The notes beneath the pieces are model-generated. The model did no database searches. It saw only the letters and a program-made list of their open reading frames with translations, and was not told where the DNA came from. Source: Streptacidiphilus jeojiense (GTDB lineage: Bacteria; Actinomycetota; Actinomycetes; Streptomycetales; Streptomycetaceae). From it: a DNA stretch of 64,000 nt. This document shows positions 56,256 to 63,331 of the stretch, piece by piece. Position 1 is the stretch's first letter. Each line of letters begins with the position of its first letter. Location of the stretch: assembly GCF_000719095.1 (NCBI RefSeq), contig NZ_JOEH01000004.1:248001-312000 (forward strand), in the 5' to 3' direction. The position numbers and the translations under genes were made by a program.

Positions 56256-57092
56256 CTAGGCGTTGGGGTCGAACGGGATTCCGGCGGGCTTGGTCACGGT
56301 GAGGGCGTACTGGAAGTCGCCGTCGCCGATCTTGATCGTGGCCTCACCGAAGTCGGCGCTCAGGAGCTTGTCGCGGTAGCCGGCCGGGTAGCCGTTCCAG
56401 CCGACCAGGCGCGGGTAGAACCAGCCGCCGGTGGCGTTCTCCGGCGGCTCGTCGTTGGTGTTCGCGAAGCGGAAGTCGTGGGTCGAGGCGCCGTCCTTGT
56501 TGTACACGACCTTCGGGTGCGTCCCGTCGAAGCGCACGCCTGAAGCGGCGGAGATCGCATAGCCGCTGTGCTGCGACACGTCGACGTACTGGACCGCGTT
56601 GTTGTAGATCCACACGATGACGTGTTCCCAGTCGTGGCGGTGCCCGATCGCCAGGGGCCCCAGGGTGGCCTGGTCCTTCTCGAAGTAGCTGGCGTACATG
56701 ACCGCGCACCAGCCGTTGTTGCACTTCTCGCGGGAGTACGTGTTGTCGTTCGTGAGCTGGGCCATGTCGTGGCAGTGGCCGTTCACGTCGCCGCCGAGCG
56801 CCAGGCCGGGGTTGATCGTGCCGTCGGCGCCGATCGCGGCGGTGGAGTAGCAGCCGTCCGTGTCGAAGTCGTAGGCCGGGGAGAAGGTCTGTTCCAGACC
56901 GTCGGCATTCTGGGGCAGAAGCGTGAGGACGTCCGCCCTCGCGGTGGTCGGGACGACCAGGACCAGAGCCGCGGCGCCGATGGCGGTCGTGATCGCGGAC
57001 CGGCGGAGCGACCATCCCCGACGCCCGGCCCGGGGCCCGGCGTCCTCCGGGCTCTGCTCGGGGCTCACCGTCGATGACTGAGTGCTGCGCAC
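56256..57092 (-). CDS. NPP1/NLP family secreted protein (necrosis-inducing type)
   Basis: 278 aa from GTG 57092, which has GAGGAG 6 nt upstream. A twin-arginine-like signal RRGWSLRRSAITTAIGAAALVL with cleavage near TTARA-DV (residue 53) is followed by the NPP1 domain. The hallmark heptapeptide GHRHDWE is at 150-156, and four Cys (81, 107, 124, 129) may form disulfides. In plant pathogens these proteins bind sphingolipid head groups with a metal ion and lyse eudicot membranes. Many saprophytic streptomycetes also carry them, where the role is unclear. It is a single gene downstream of the MFS operon on the same strand, next to tRNA-Ala. Confidence 0.9.
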   Translation of the reverse strand: MRSTQSSTVSPEQSPEDAGPRAGRRGWSLRRSAITTAIGAAALVLVVPTTARADVLTLLPQNADGLEQTFSPAYDFDTDGCYSTAAIGADGTINPGLALGGDVNGHCHDMAQLTNDNTYSREKCNNGWCAVMYASYFEKDQATLGPLAIGHRHDWEHVIVWIYNNAVQYVDVSQHSGYAISAASGVRFDGTHPKVVYNKDGASTHDFRFANTNDEPPENATGGWFYPRLVGWNGYPAGYRDKLLSADFGEATIKIGDGDFQYALTVTKPAGIPFDPNA

Positions 57093-57332
57093 ACCAAACT
57101 CCTCAACATGCGATGGAAGGGGCAGGGACCCTCGCCCGGGAATTCTCTTGGACGTGGGCATGTCATTCGCGTGAGGCGAAATCAAATTAGCCCAGGGGGG
57201 CACGGGTGGCAAGCAAACTTCCGGTGCCGAGATACCGGTGCGGTGCGTTGACCAGGGAACTGATCGCCAGTCAGGACCGTCTGAACGCAGGAGTTCGAGT
57301 GCGGGGCATTCGGTCCCGTGGGTCTGTTGTCG

Positions 57333-58589
57333 CTACAGGGCCTCGGCCTCGATCTGTGCGGCCAGTGGAGCGGAGTCGTGCGTGGTCCTGGCGGCGGGCG
57401 CCCACCGGATCCGGGTCGCGCACAGGGACACGATCAGGGCGCAGGCAGCGACCGCGCCCATGCCCCAGCTCAGCCCGCTCGCGTTGGCGATGAAGCCGAT
57501 CACCGGTGGCCCGGCCAGCAGGCCGACCGTCCCCATGGTGGCGACCAGCGTCAGCGCGTCCGAGCCCTGGGCCGCCGCCGCGACGTAGACGCAGGGGGTG
57601 ACCGCGGCCACGCCCAGCCCCACGCACGCGAATCCGATCAGCGCCGGCAGCACGCCGCCGGCCAGCAGCGCCAGGGCCAGCCCCAGCGCCGCCAGGGCGC
57701 TGCCCACGCGTACGATCGGCCCGTCGCCCCAGGCGCTGCGCCGGCCGTCGGTCAGCAGCCGGGCCAGCACCATGGTCACCGAGACCACCGCGATGCCCAT
57801 CGGGGCCAGCTCCGCCGACGCCTTGGCGACGTCCTTCAGGTAGAGCGAGGACCAGTCGTTCATGGCTCCTTCGGTGACGGTGCCGAAGGCCATGGCCAGG
57901 CCGCACCACAGGGTGACCCGGGCGGGCAGGGCGAGCCTGCGGCGCTTCCTCCCGGCCTGCGGATCGGCGTCGGCCTGTTCGGCGGAGGAGGCGGCGGCGG
58001 CCTCGACCGGCTCGGCGGGCTTGTCCTGGGTCAGCAGGCCCGGGCGGGCGTAGCCGACCGCGACCAGCAGCACGGCCATGGCGACGGCGAAGTGCACCGG
58101 CAACGACGCGGTCAGCAGGTTCATGCCGGAGGCCAGCAGCGCGGCCACCAGCGATCCGCCGCTGAAGGTGGCGTGCAGCGTGGCCATGGTGTTGCGCTCG
58201 AACCGCACCTCCAACGCGGCTCCCTGCGCGTTCATCGCCACGTTCAGCGCGCCCACCAGCACGCCGTCGGCGCACATCACCACCAGCGCGGTCGGATAGT
58301 TGGGCAGCTCCGCCATCGCCGCCAGCAGCAGTGCCAGTCCGAGCGCCGACAGCAGCGACAGCCGGCGCGAGCCCAGCCGCTTCATCAGCAGGGCCACCAG
58401 CGGGAACGACGCGACCGCCCCCACGCCGGTGGCCATCAGCAGCAGGCCCACCTCCGCGGTGCTCAGGCCGAGCTGCGCCTTGATCGCCGGTATCCGCGAG
58501 GCCCAGGTGGCGTACTGGAACCCCAGCGAGAAGAACAGCGCCACCACCGCCAGCCGGCTCCGGTGGAACCCGTCCTGAACAGGGAACAT
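57333..58589 (-). CDS. MFS exporter of the accessory operon (YbjJ-like)
   Basis: 418 aa from ATG 58589, 12 predicted helices in two halves with a charged loop (about 195-230) in the middle. The N-terminus FFSLGFQYATWASRIPAIKAQLGLS and ADGVLVGALNVAMNAQGAALE are typical of the YbjJ/fucose-permease-like MFS branch. As the last gene of a five-gene operon it probably exports the product. It starts 5 bp after the GNAT stop. Confidence 0.88.
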   Translation of the reverse strand: MFPVQDGFHRSRLAVVALFFSLGFQYATWASRIPAIKAQLGLSTAEVGLLLMATGVGAVASFPLVALLMKRLGSRRLSLLSALGLALLLAAMAELPNYPTALVVMCADGVLVGALNVAMNAQGAALEVRFERNTMATLHATFSGGSLVAALLASGMNLLTASLPVHFAVAMAVLLVAVGYARPGLLTQDKPAEPVEAAAASSAEQADADPQAGRKRRRLALPARVTLWCGLAMAFGTVTEGAMNDWSSLYLKDVAKASAELAPMGIAVVSVTMVLARLLTDGRRSAWGDGPIVRVGSALAALGLALALLAGGVLPALIGFACVGLGVAAVTPCVYVAAAAQGSDALTLVATMGTVGLLAGPPVIGFIANASGLSWGMGAVAACALIVSLCATRIRWAPAARTTHDSAPLAAQIEAEAL

Positions 58590-58594
58590 GGGCG

Positions 58595-59143
58595 TCAGTC
58601 TCCTTCGTGCTGCGAGGGTGATCCGTGCGGCGGGACGCCGAGCGGTTTGGACATGTAGACGGCCCGGGCGCCGTAGTGCTCCGGTGCCGCGACCTCGCGG
58701 TGCGGCGCGAACCCGTGCCGCGACCAGAAGGCGTCGGTGCCGGCGACCGCCACCAGCGAGACGTGCCGGTGCTCCCGGGCCCGCGCCACCGTCTCCAGGC
58801 GGCGCAGCAGCCGGCCGGCCAGCCCGCACCGGCGCAACTCCTCGGCGACCACCAGGTCGTGCAGGTGCAGGTTGGGGGAGCGGAAGGCGGTCCGCTCCGG
58901 CTGGTCCAGCCCCGGGTAGCGGAACCGGGGGTAGGGCAGCGCCAGCAGGTAGCCCGCGACGCGCCGCCGCCGGTTCGCCCCGTGCTCCAGGACGAAGCAG
59001 GTGGCCGGTGAGGCGCGCACCCGGGACTGCAGCGCGGTCCGCCCCTCCGACAGGCCGAGCGCGGTGTAGGCGTTGGCCTCAAGTTCGACGATGGCTTCCC
59101 AGTCGTCCGGGCGGATCCCGCGGATGGTCGGGTCAGCGGTCAC
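58595..59143 (-). CDS. GNAT family N-acetyltransferase
   Basis: 182 aa, GTG start 59143 inside the end of the decarboxylase gene (11-bp overlap). The acetyl-CoA site is HLHDLVVAEELRRCGLAGRLL, with RRCGLA as the Q/RxxGxG/A loop; TIRGIRPDDWEAIVELEANAY is the N-terminal strand-helix and FWSRHGF the usual late motif. The substrate is likely an amine of the pathway, either as a biosynthetic step or as self-protection. Its C-terminus is Pro/Ser-rich. Confidence 0.88.
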   Translation of the reverse strand: MTADPTIRGIRPDDWEAIVELEANAYTALGLSEGRTALQSRVRASPATCFVLEHGANRRRRVAGYLLALPYPRFRYPGLDQPERTAFRSPNLHLHDLVVAEELRRCGLAGRLLRRLETVARAREHRHVSLVAVAGTDAFWSRHGFAPHREVAAPEHYGARAVYMSKPLGVPPHGSPSQHEGD

Positions 59144-60365
59144 CGGACCTCCGGACGCAGTCGTACCCGAGCGGCGGGAAGCCGTTGAAGCCCAGGGTGA
59201 GGTAGCTGGTGGCGTAGGCGCCGGCGGAGAGCGCCCAGACCGGGTCGCCCGAGGCCAGCGCCTCCGGCACCTGGACCAGGCCGTGTCCGCGGCCGTAGGC
59301 GTCGTCGCCGTCGCAGGTGGGCCCGGCGATCACGGCGGGGACCCGCGGTGCGTCCGGGCGGTGGGTGGGGAACACCAGCCGGTACTGCAGCGCGTCCATC
59401 TCGTAGAGGCCGTTGAACTTGCCGCAGCTGAGGTAGAGCCAGTTCTCCCGTTCCCCGCCCGGCTGCTGACGGGTGGTCAGCCGGGCCACATGGGCCCGGA
59501 CCGCACCGTGGTCGGCCACCAGGTGCCGGCCCGGCTCCATGACGAAGTCCAGCGGCCGGGCCGCCGCCTCCTGCAGCCGGGCCGTGCCCTCGCGGATCAC
59601 GGCCAGGATCTTGTCCAGCGGCGGGTCCAGCGGCTGCCCGTGCCGGTCCAGGTAGCCGAGCGCGGGCAGGCCGCCGCCGAGGTTGACGTGGTCCGGATGG
59701 ATGCCGCGCAGGTCGAGCGCGGTGAGCACACCGGCCAGCGAGTCGAACGCCTCCCGCCAGGCCCCGGCGGTCATCTGCTGGGAGCCGACGTGCACCGACA
59801 GTCCGGCCGGGGTCAGGCCCGCCGCCCGGGCCGCCGCCAGCACCACCGGCGCGTCCCGGACCGAGCAGCCGTACTTCCTGCTCAGCCCCCACAGCGCGCC
59901 CGTACCGCTGGTGGCCAGCCGGCAGAAGACCCGGGCGCCGGGGGCGTGCCTCGCTATCGCGGCGACGTCCGCGACGCTGTCGGTGGCGAAGTCGCGCACC
60001 CCCAGCCGGTGGGCCTCGGCGATGCTGCGGTCGGACTTGACGGTGTTGCCGTAGTGGACCGAACCGACCGGCACCCCGGTCCGCAGTGCCTGGGCGATCT
60101 CCTGGGGGGAGGCCGCGTCGAAGCCGGCGCCCCGTCCCGCCAGCGCGGCCAGCACCTCGTCCACCGGGCAGGCCTTGACCGCGAAGCGGACGGCCACCTG
60201 CGGCAGTTCGCGCCGCAGGTCGGCGTAGCGGTCCTCGATCCCGTCCAGGTCGAAGAGGATCCGGTCCCGGTCGGTGGCGGCGAGGGCAGCGGACAGGGTG
60301 TCGGACGGGATGGCGGACGGGGTGTCGAACGGGGTGGCGCCCGGCAGTTCGTTCTGGTGCGTCAT
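59133..60365 (-). CDS. fold-type III PLP-dependent decarboxylase (ODC/DAPDC/BtrK-like)
   Basis: 410 aa. ATG 60365 overlaps the preceding stop as ATGA. The PLP lysine is K64 in FAVKACP, phosphate contacts are in HVGSQ (192-196) and the Gly loop VNLGGGLP, and EPGR (277-280) is intact. The substrate-side motif C351-D-G-D-D resembles the CDG of ornithine decarboxylases. The enzyme should decarboxylate a basic or diamino acid, or a carrier-bound amino acid as BtrK does. The residues do not allow a firmer choice. The N-terminal 30 residues carry a D-T-P-S repeat and are probably flexible. Confidence 0.88.
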   Translation of the reverse strand: MTHQNELPGATPFDTPSAIPSDTLSAALAATDRDRILFDLDGIEDRYADLRRELPQVAVRFAVKACPVDEVLAALAGRGAGFDAASPQEIAQALRTGVPVGSVHYGNTVKSDRSIAEAHRLGVRDFATDSVADVAAIARHAPGARVFCRLATSGTGALWGLSRKYGCSVRDAPVVLAAARAAGLTPAGLSVHVGSQQMTAGAWREAFDSLAGVLTALDLRGIHPDHVNLGGGLPALGYLDRHGQPLDPPLDKILAVIREGTARLQEAAARPLDFVMEPGRHLVADHGAVRAHVARLTTRQQPGGERENWLYLSCGKFNGLYEMDALQYRLVFPTHRPDAPRVPAVIAGPTCDGDDAYGRGHGLVQVPEALASGDPVWALSAGAYATSYLTLGFNGFPPLGYDCVRRSGDR

Positions 60366-61693
60366 GTGCCGCTTCGCTCCAGCTGTCGTCGCGGTTCCAG
60401 GGGGGTGGCGGCGTCGGCGGCCAGCATCAGCGGACCCCAGACCTCGGTCAGCAGGGCGAAGTCCTCGATGTCGCGCCGGGCCTCGTCCAGCAGCCGCGGA
60501 CCGCGCGCCGCCAGCAGGTCGGCGAAGGCCGCGTACCGGCCGCCCAGGCTGCGGTAGCAGCGGTCCAGGACCTGGAGCCGCCGGACGTTCTCGGTGCGGT
60601 CCAGTTCGGCGCTGTCCCGCAGGAAGCCGGCGATCACCGCGGGCCGCACCCGGTCCCGCTCGTCGAGCATCGACTCGCCGGCCGCCGCCATCCGGTCGTA
60701 GACGGCGTTGAAGTAGAGCATCGACAGGAAGAACTTCACCAGCCGCACGTGGTAGGCGGCGAAGCCCGCGTCGGTACGGCGCTCCGGGGTGTAGTAGTTG
60801 ACGATGTGTCGGTTGTGCAGCACCCCGGGCAGCGCGGCGTCGTGCACCAGGTGGATCAGGAAGTAGTCGCTGCCGATGGTCTCGGTCCCCGGCGGGAGCG
60901 GCACCAGCTCCTGCACCTGGTGGAAGCCGATGTTGGACATGTCCACCCGCATCGGGTCCACCACGGTCAGTGTCGCCCGGTCGCCGCTGAACGCCTCGGT
61001 ACCGGCGCCGCGGAACGACTCGGCGACCAGCTCCCGCTTCTGCTCGGCCGACCAGTCCGTCGGCGCCCACAGGCTGACCATGTCGTGGTAGACCTCCGGG
61101 TCCAGCCGCTCGATCTCGCCGATGTCCACCGAGAGCTCGCCGATGAAGGAGGAGCCGACCATCGTCACCGGACGGTGTGCGCGCCCCGGGTCCAGTTCGG
61201 TCCCGGTGACATGGGCCGAGGCCTCGCTCGCCGGCAGCCCCAGCGAGGCCAGCTCGTGGTGGACCGGGTAGACCGGGACGCCGTCCAGCGACTGGTAGCG
61301 GATGTCGGAGTCGCGGCGCAGGACGGACTCGCAGCCCAGCGCCCGGGCGATCAGGAAGGCCCGGTTGGTGCACGCCCCGTAGGACGAACGGTCCGGCAGC
61401 ATCAGCGACAGCACCAGGTCCGGCTGGGCCGGCCGGGCCTTCTCGATCACCTTGCGCAGGAAGACCCGCTGCGCGGCCTCGTCGAGGTGGTGCAGCACCA
61501 CGTTGGGCACCGGGGGCAGCGCGTCGAGGGCGGCGGCGTGCTCGGCGACGGTCTCGTCGTCGGAGGAGTCCAGGATCAGCAGGTGCACCTCGACGTCGAA
61601 GCGCCCGGTCGCGTAGGCCGCCTCCTGGTGCACGGCGGCGATGGTGCCGGCGCAGGCCCGGTCGGTGGGGAGGGTCAGACAGACACGGCGCAT
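60362..61693 (-). CDS. DUF6271 family protein, GT-A glycosyltransferase-like
   Basis: 443 aa. It begins MRRVCLTLPTDRACAGTI and proceeds to FDVEVHLLILDSSDDETVAEH, a Rossmann-like start, then SYGACTNRAFLIARALG and RRDSD (126-130). The DSD fits a DxD metal site of GT-A glycosyltransferases. SVDIGEIERLDPEVYHDMVSLW and VDMSNIGFHQVQ lie in the middle, and a helical C-terminus follows. I recall this family as DUF6271, found in streptomycete gene clusters and not assigned a reaction. Sugar or nucleotide transfer is inference. It overlaps the oxygenase gene by 19 bp and the decarboxylase gene by 4 bp. Confidence 0.8.
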   Translation of the reverse strand: MRRVCLTLPTDRACAGTIAAVHQEAAYATGRFDVEVHLLILDSSDDETVAEHAAALDALPPVPNVVLHHLDEAAQRVFLRKVIEKARPAQPDLVLSLMLPDRSSYGACTNRAFLIARALGCESVLRRDSDIRYQSLDGVPVYPVHHELASLGLPASEASAHVTGTELDPGRAHRPVTMVGSSFIGELSVDIGEIERLDPEVYHDMVSLWAPTDWSAEQKRELVAESFRGAGTEAFSGDRATLTVVDPMRVDMSNIGFHQVQELVPLPPGTETIGSDYFLIHLVHDAALPGVLHNRHIVNYYTPERRTDAGFAAYHVRLVKFFLSMLYFNAVYDRMAAAGESMLDERDRVRPAVIAGFLRDSAELDRTENVRRLQVLDRCYRSLGGRYAAFADLLAARGPRLLDEARRDIEDFALLTEVWGPLMLAADAATPLEPRRQLERSGT

Positions 61694-62775
61694 GCTTGCG
61701 CTCCGTTCGTCAGTTCGGACTCGCGGTCGGACTCCCGGTCGGACTCCCCGTCGGAGGCGGAACCGCCCCAGGAGTCGAGGCCCAGCAGCTTGCGGCCCAA
61801 CTCGTCCAGCTCGGCCGGCCCGTAGCGCAGCGACTCGTGCCTGACCGCGTCGCCGACCAGGGTCCCGTTCCAGTCCGGTGTGGTGAGGTTGCGCCAGGAG
61901 TCGATCCGGGAGCGGCGCAGCTGCTGGTGCGACTCCAGGGCGGGCATCATCGACAGGTACTGCACCGCCCGCACCCCGCTCGCCGAGGTGTTCCGGGCCA
62001 CCCCGTGGGCCAGCAGGCCGTTCCAGATCAGCAGGTCCCCGGCGTGCAGCTCCGGGCGCACCACCGGCATCAGCTCGCGGTCCACCCGCGGCCGGATCGG
62101 GTCGCGGTCGGCGGGCTGCGCGGTCCTCCAGCGGTCGAACTGGCGGAACAGTTCGGGGTTGCACTGGAACCCGCCGGTCTCCGGGGTGGTGTCGTTCAGC
62201 GCGATGATCCCCTGCACCCGCTGCGGCAGCACGCCCAGCGTGGTGTCGACGTCCCAGTGCAGTTCGATGTCGAAGCCGCGCTCGGTGGGCGCGATCAGCG
62301 CCCGGTCGCGGTTCCGGACGTTGGGCGGGTTCAGGTTGAGCCGGTCCAGCGAGACCCACAGCTCCTCGCAGCCCCACACGTCCGCGAACGCCTCGTAGAC
62401 GCGGCGGTTCTGCCGGCTGTCCCAGATGAGCTGGTGCTGGTAGGCCTCGACGAAGCCGTAGATGTGCAGCTCGCGGTCCAGGTCGGTGCGGTACGGGCGG
62501 TCCTGGTACCAGGAGTCCGGCCGGTCGGGGTCCAGGCCCTGGAAGTCCCAGGCGAAGTCCAGCAGGCGGGCGGCAGCGGCGGCGGGGATCGCCTGCCTGA
62601 CCACGACGTAGCCGTAGTCCTGCCAGAAGGCGAAGTCATCGGGGGAGAGGACCCGCAGCGGACGGGGCCGTTCCAGGTCCCGCAGGGGGGTGAGCGCCAG
62701 GTACTTCTCGCCGTCCGAGCTGAAGTACGGCAGGTCCGAGGCGGCTCGGTACAGGTAGGGGTCGGACATCGGCAT
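61675..62775 (-). CDS. phytanoyl-CoA dioxygenase (PhyH) family Fe(II)/2-oxoglutarate oxygenase
   Basis: 366 aa from ATG 62775 with GGAG 6 nt upstream (MPMSDPYLYR). The iron triad is complete: H173-W-D175 in ELHWDVD and H257 in LLAHGVARN; R269 in SGVRAVQY would bind 2-oxoglutarate. FWQDYGYVVVRQAIP is the typical N-terminal PhyH strand. It likely hydroxylates an amino acid or pathway intermediate. The C-terminal tail has repeated DRES units encoded by 12-bp repeats (about 61725-61765). First gene of the leftward operon. Confidence 0.88.
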   Translation of the reverse strand: MPMSDPYLYRAASDLPYFSSDGEKYLALTPLRDLERPRPLRVLSPDDFAFWQDYGYVVVRQAIPAAAAARLLDFAWDFQGLDPDRPDSWYQDRPYRTDLDRELHIYGFVEAYQHQLIWDSRQNRRVYEAFADVWGCEELWVSLDRLNLNPPNVRNRDRALIAPTERGFDIELHWDVDTTLGVLPQRVQGIIALNDTTPETGGFQCNPELFRQFDRWRTAQPADRDPIRPRVDRELMPVVRPELHAGDLLIWNGLLAHGVARNTSASGVRAVQYLSMMPALESHQQLRRSRIDSWRNLTTPDWNGTLVGDAVRHESLRYGPAELDELGRKLLGLDSWGGSASDGESDRESDRESELTNGAQACAVSV

Positions 62776-62884
62776 GGGTCGCTCCAGGATTCGACGGGGA
62801 ATCGGCATGGGTGCGAAGCGCCGGGCAGCCCGGGACGGGCTGACGCTGCGGCGGGTCATGCGCGGGGGTGGTGCGTGGGGTGCA

Positions 62885-62923
62885 GCACATGGGGATGGCA
62901 CATGGGAATGGCACAGGGGAATG
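62885..62923. repeat. three tandem 13-bp iterons upstream of the PhyH operon
   Basis: GCACATGGGGATG, GCACATGGGAATG and GCACAGGGGAATG follow one another without a gap, 110 bp upstream of the operon start. Such direct repeats are typical binding sites for oligomeric regulators. Confidence 0.75.
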
Positions 62924-63089
62924 AGCTGGGGGCCGACAGAGGCTCGGAGGGACTCGGATGTCGCGCAGGCCGGCTGCGCGCTGGTCAACCTTGAGGAGTC
63001 GGATTACTTGGCGGGGGCGGCAGTCGGGTTGTCTCTCTCGGGTCGAGCGCCGTCGCGTCCTTCACTCGGTGAACTCCCGCCCCACCAAA

Positions 63090-63103
63090 TTGGACTAGAC
63101 CAA
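63090..63103. promoter_or_regulatory. TTGG...CCAA palindrome 1, DasR-site-like
   Basis: TTGGACTAGACCAA. Its inner TGGACTAGACCA matches 11 of 12 bases of the DasR (GlcNAc regulator) core TGGTCTAGACCA. It lies between the -35-like TTGACA and the operon, 315 bp before the first gene. Confidence 0.5.
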
Positions 63104-63288
63104 GTGGTCATGTCAATGGCCGACTTATGGAGATTGTGTGGGTAGGAAGTCATGGAGATGTGAAGGGCGGGCGCAGGTGCAGGTCGGGGCGGCTGCCGCG
63201 GCGATCCCGCTATTTCAAGCCAGAAGTGCAGGTCAGTGGCTCGATGAAGATCCCCTTGACAGGTCCGGGTAGCCCACTGCACCATCCA

Positions 63289-63302
63289 TTGGTCCGTACC
63301 AA
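63289..63302. promoter_or_regulatory. TTGG...CCAA palindrome 2
   Basis: TTGGTCCGTACCAA: arms TTGGT/ACCAA are perfect. It shares 10 of 14 positions with palindrome 1 and lies 199 bp from it, 30 bp beyond the end of the regulator gene. Confidence 0.5.
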
Positions 63303-63331
63303 CGACTCCGCGGAGGAGGTGCTGCGCCTGT

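Larger units (their letters stand above)
62776..63331. other. regulatory gap between XRE regulator and PhyH operon
   Basis: 556 bp without a credible gene, the longest gap in the window. It contains tandem 13-bp iterons (62885-62923), two TTGG...CCAA palindromes (63090-63103 and 63289-63302) and, on the minus strand, a perfect -35 TTGACA (63116-63111) with a weak CAATTT 18 nt on. Part of it (63085-63160) is AT-rich compared with its surroundings. Small frames here lack ribosome sites and normal codon bias. Confidence 0.6.

Noticed and set aside
62774..63145. Other short frames on both strands of the same gap
   Set aside because: They contain the iterons and palindromes, lack codon bias and show no protein-like features.
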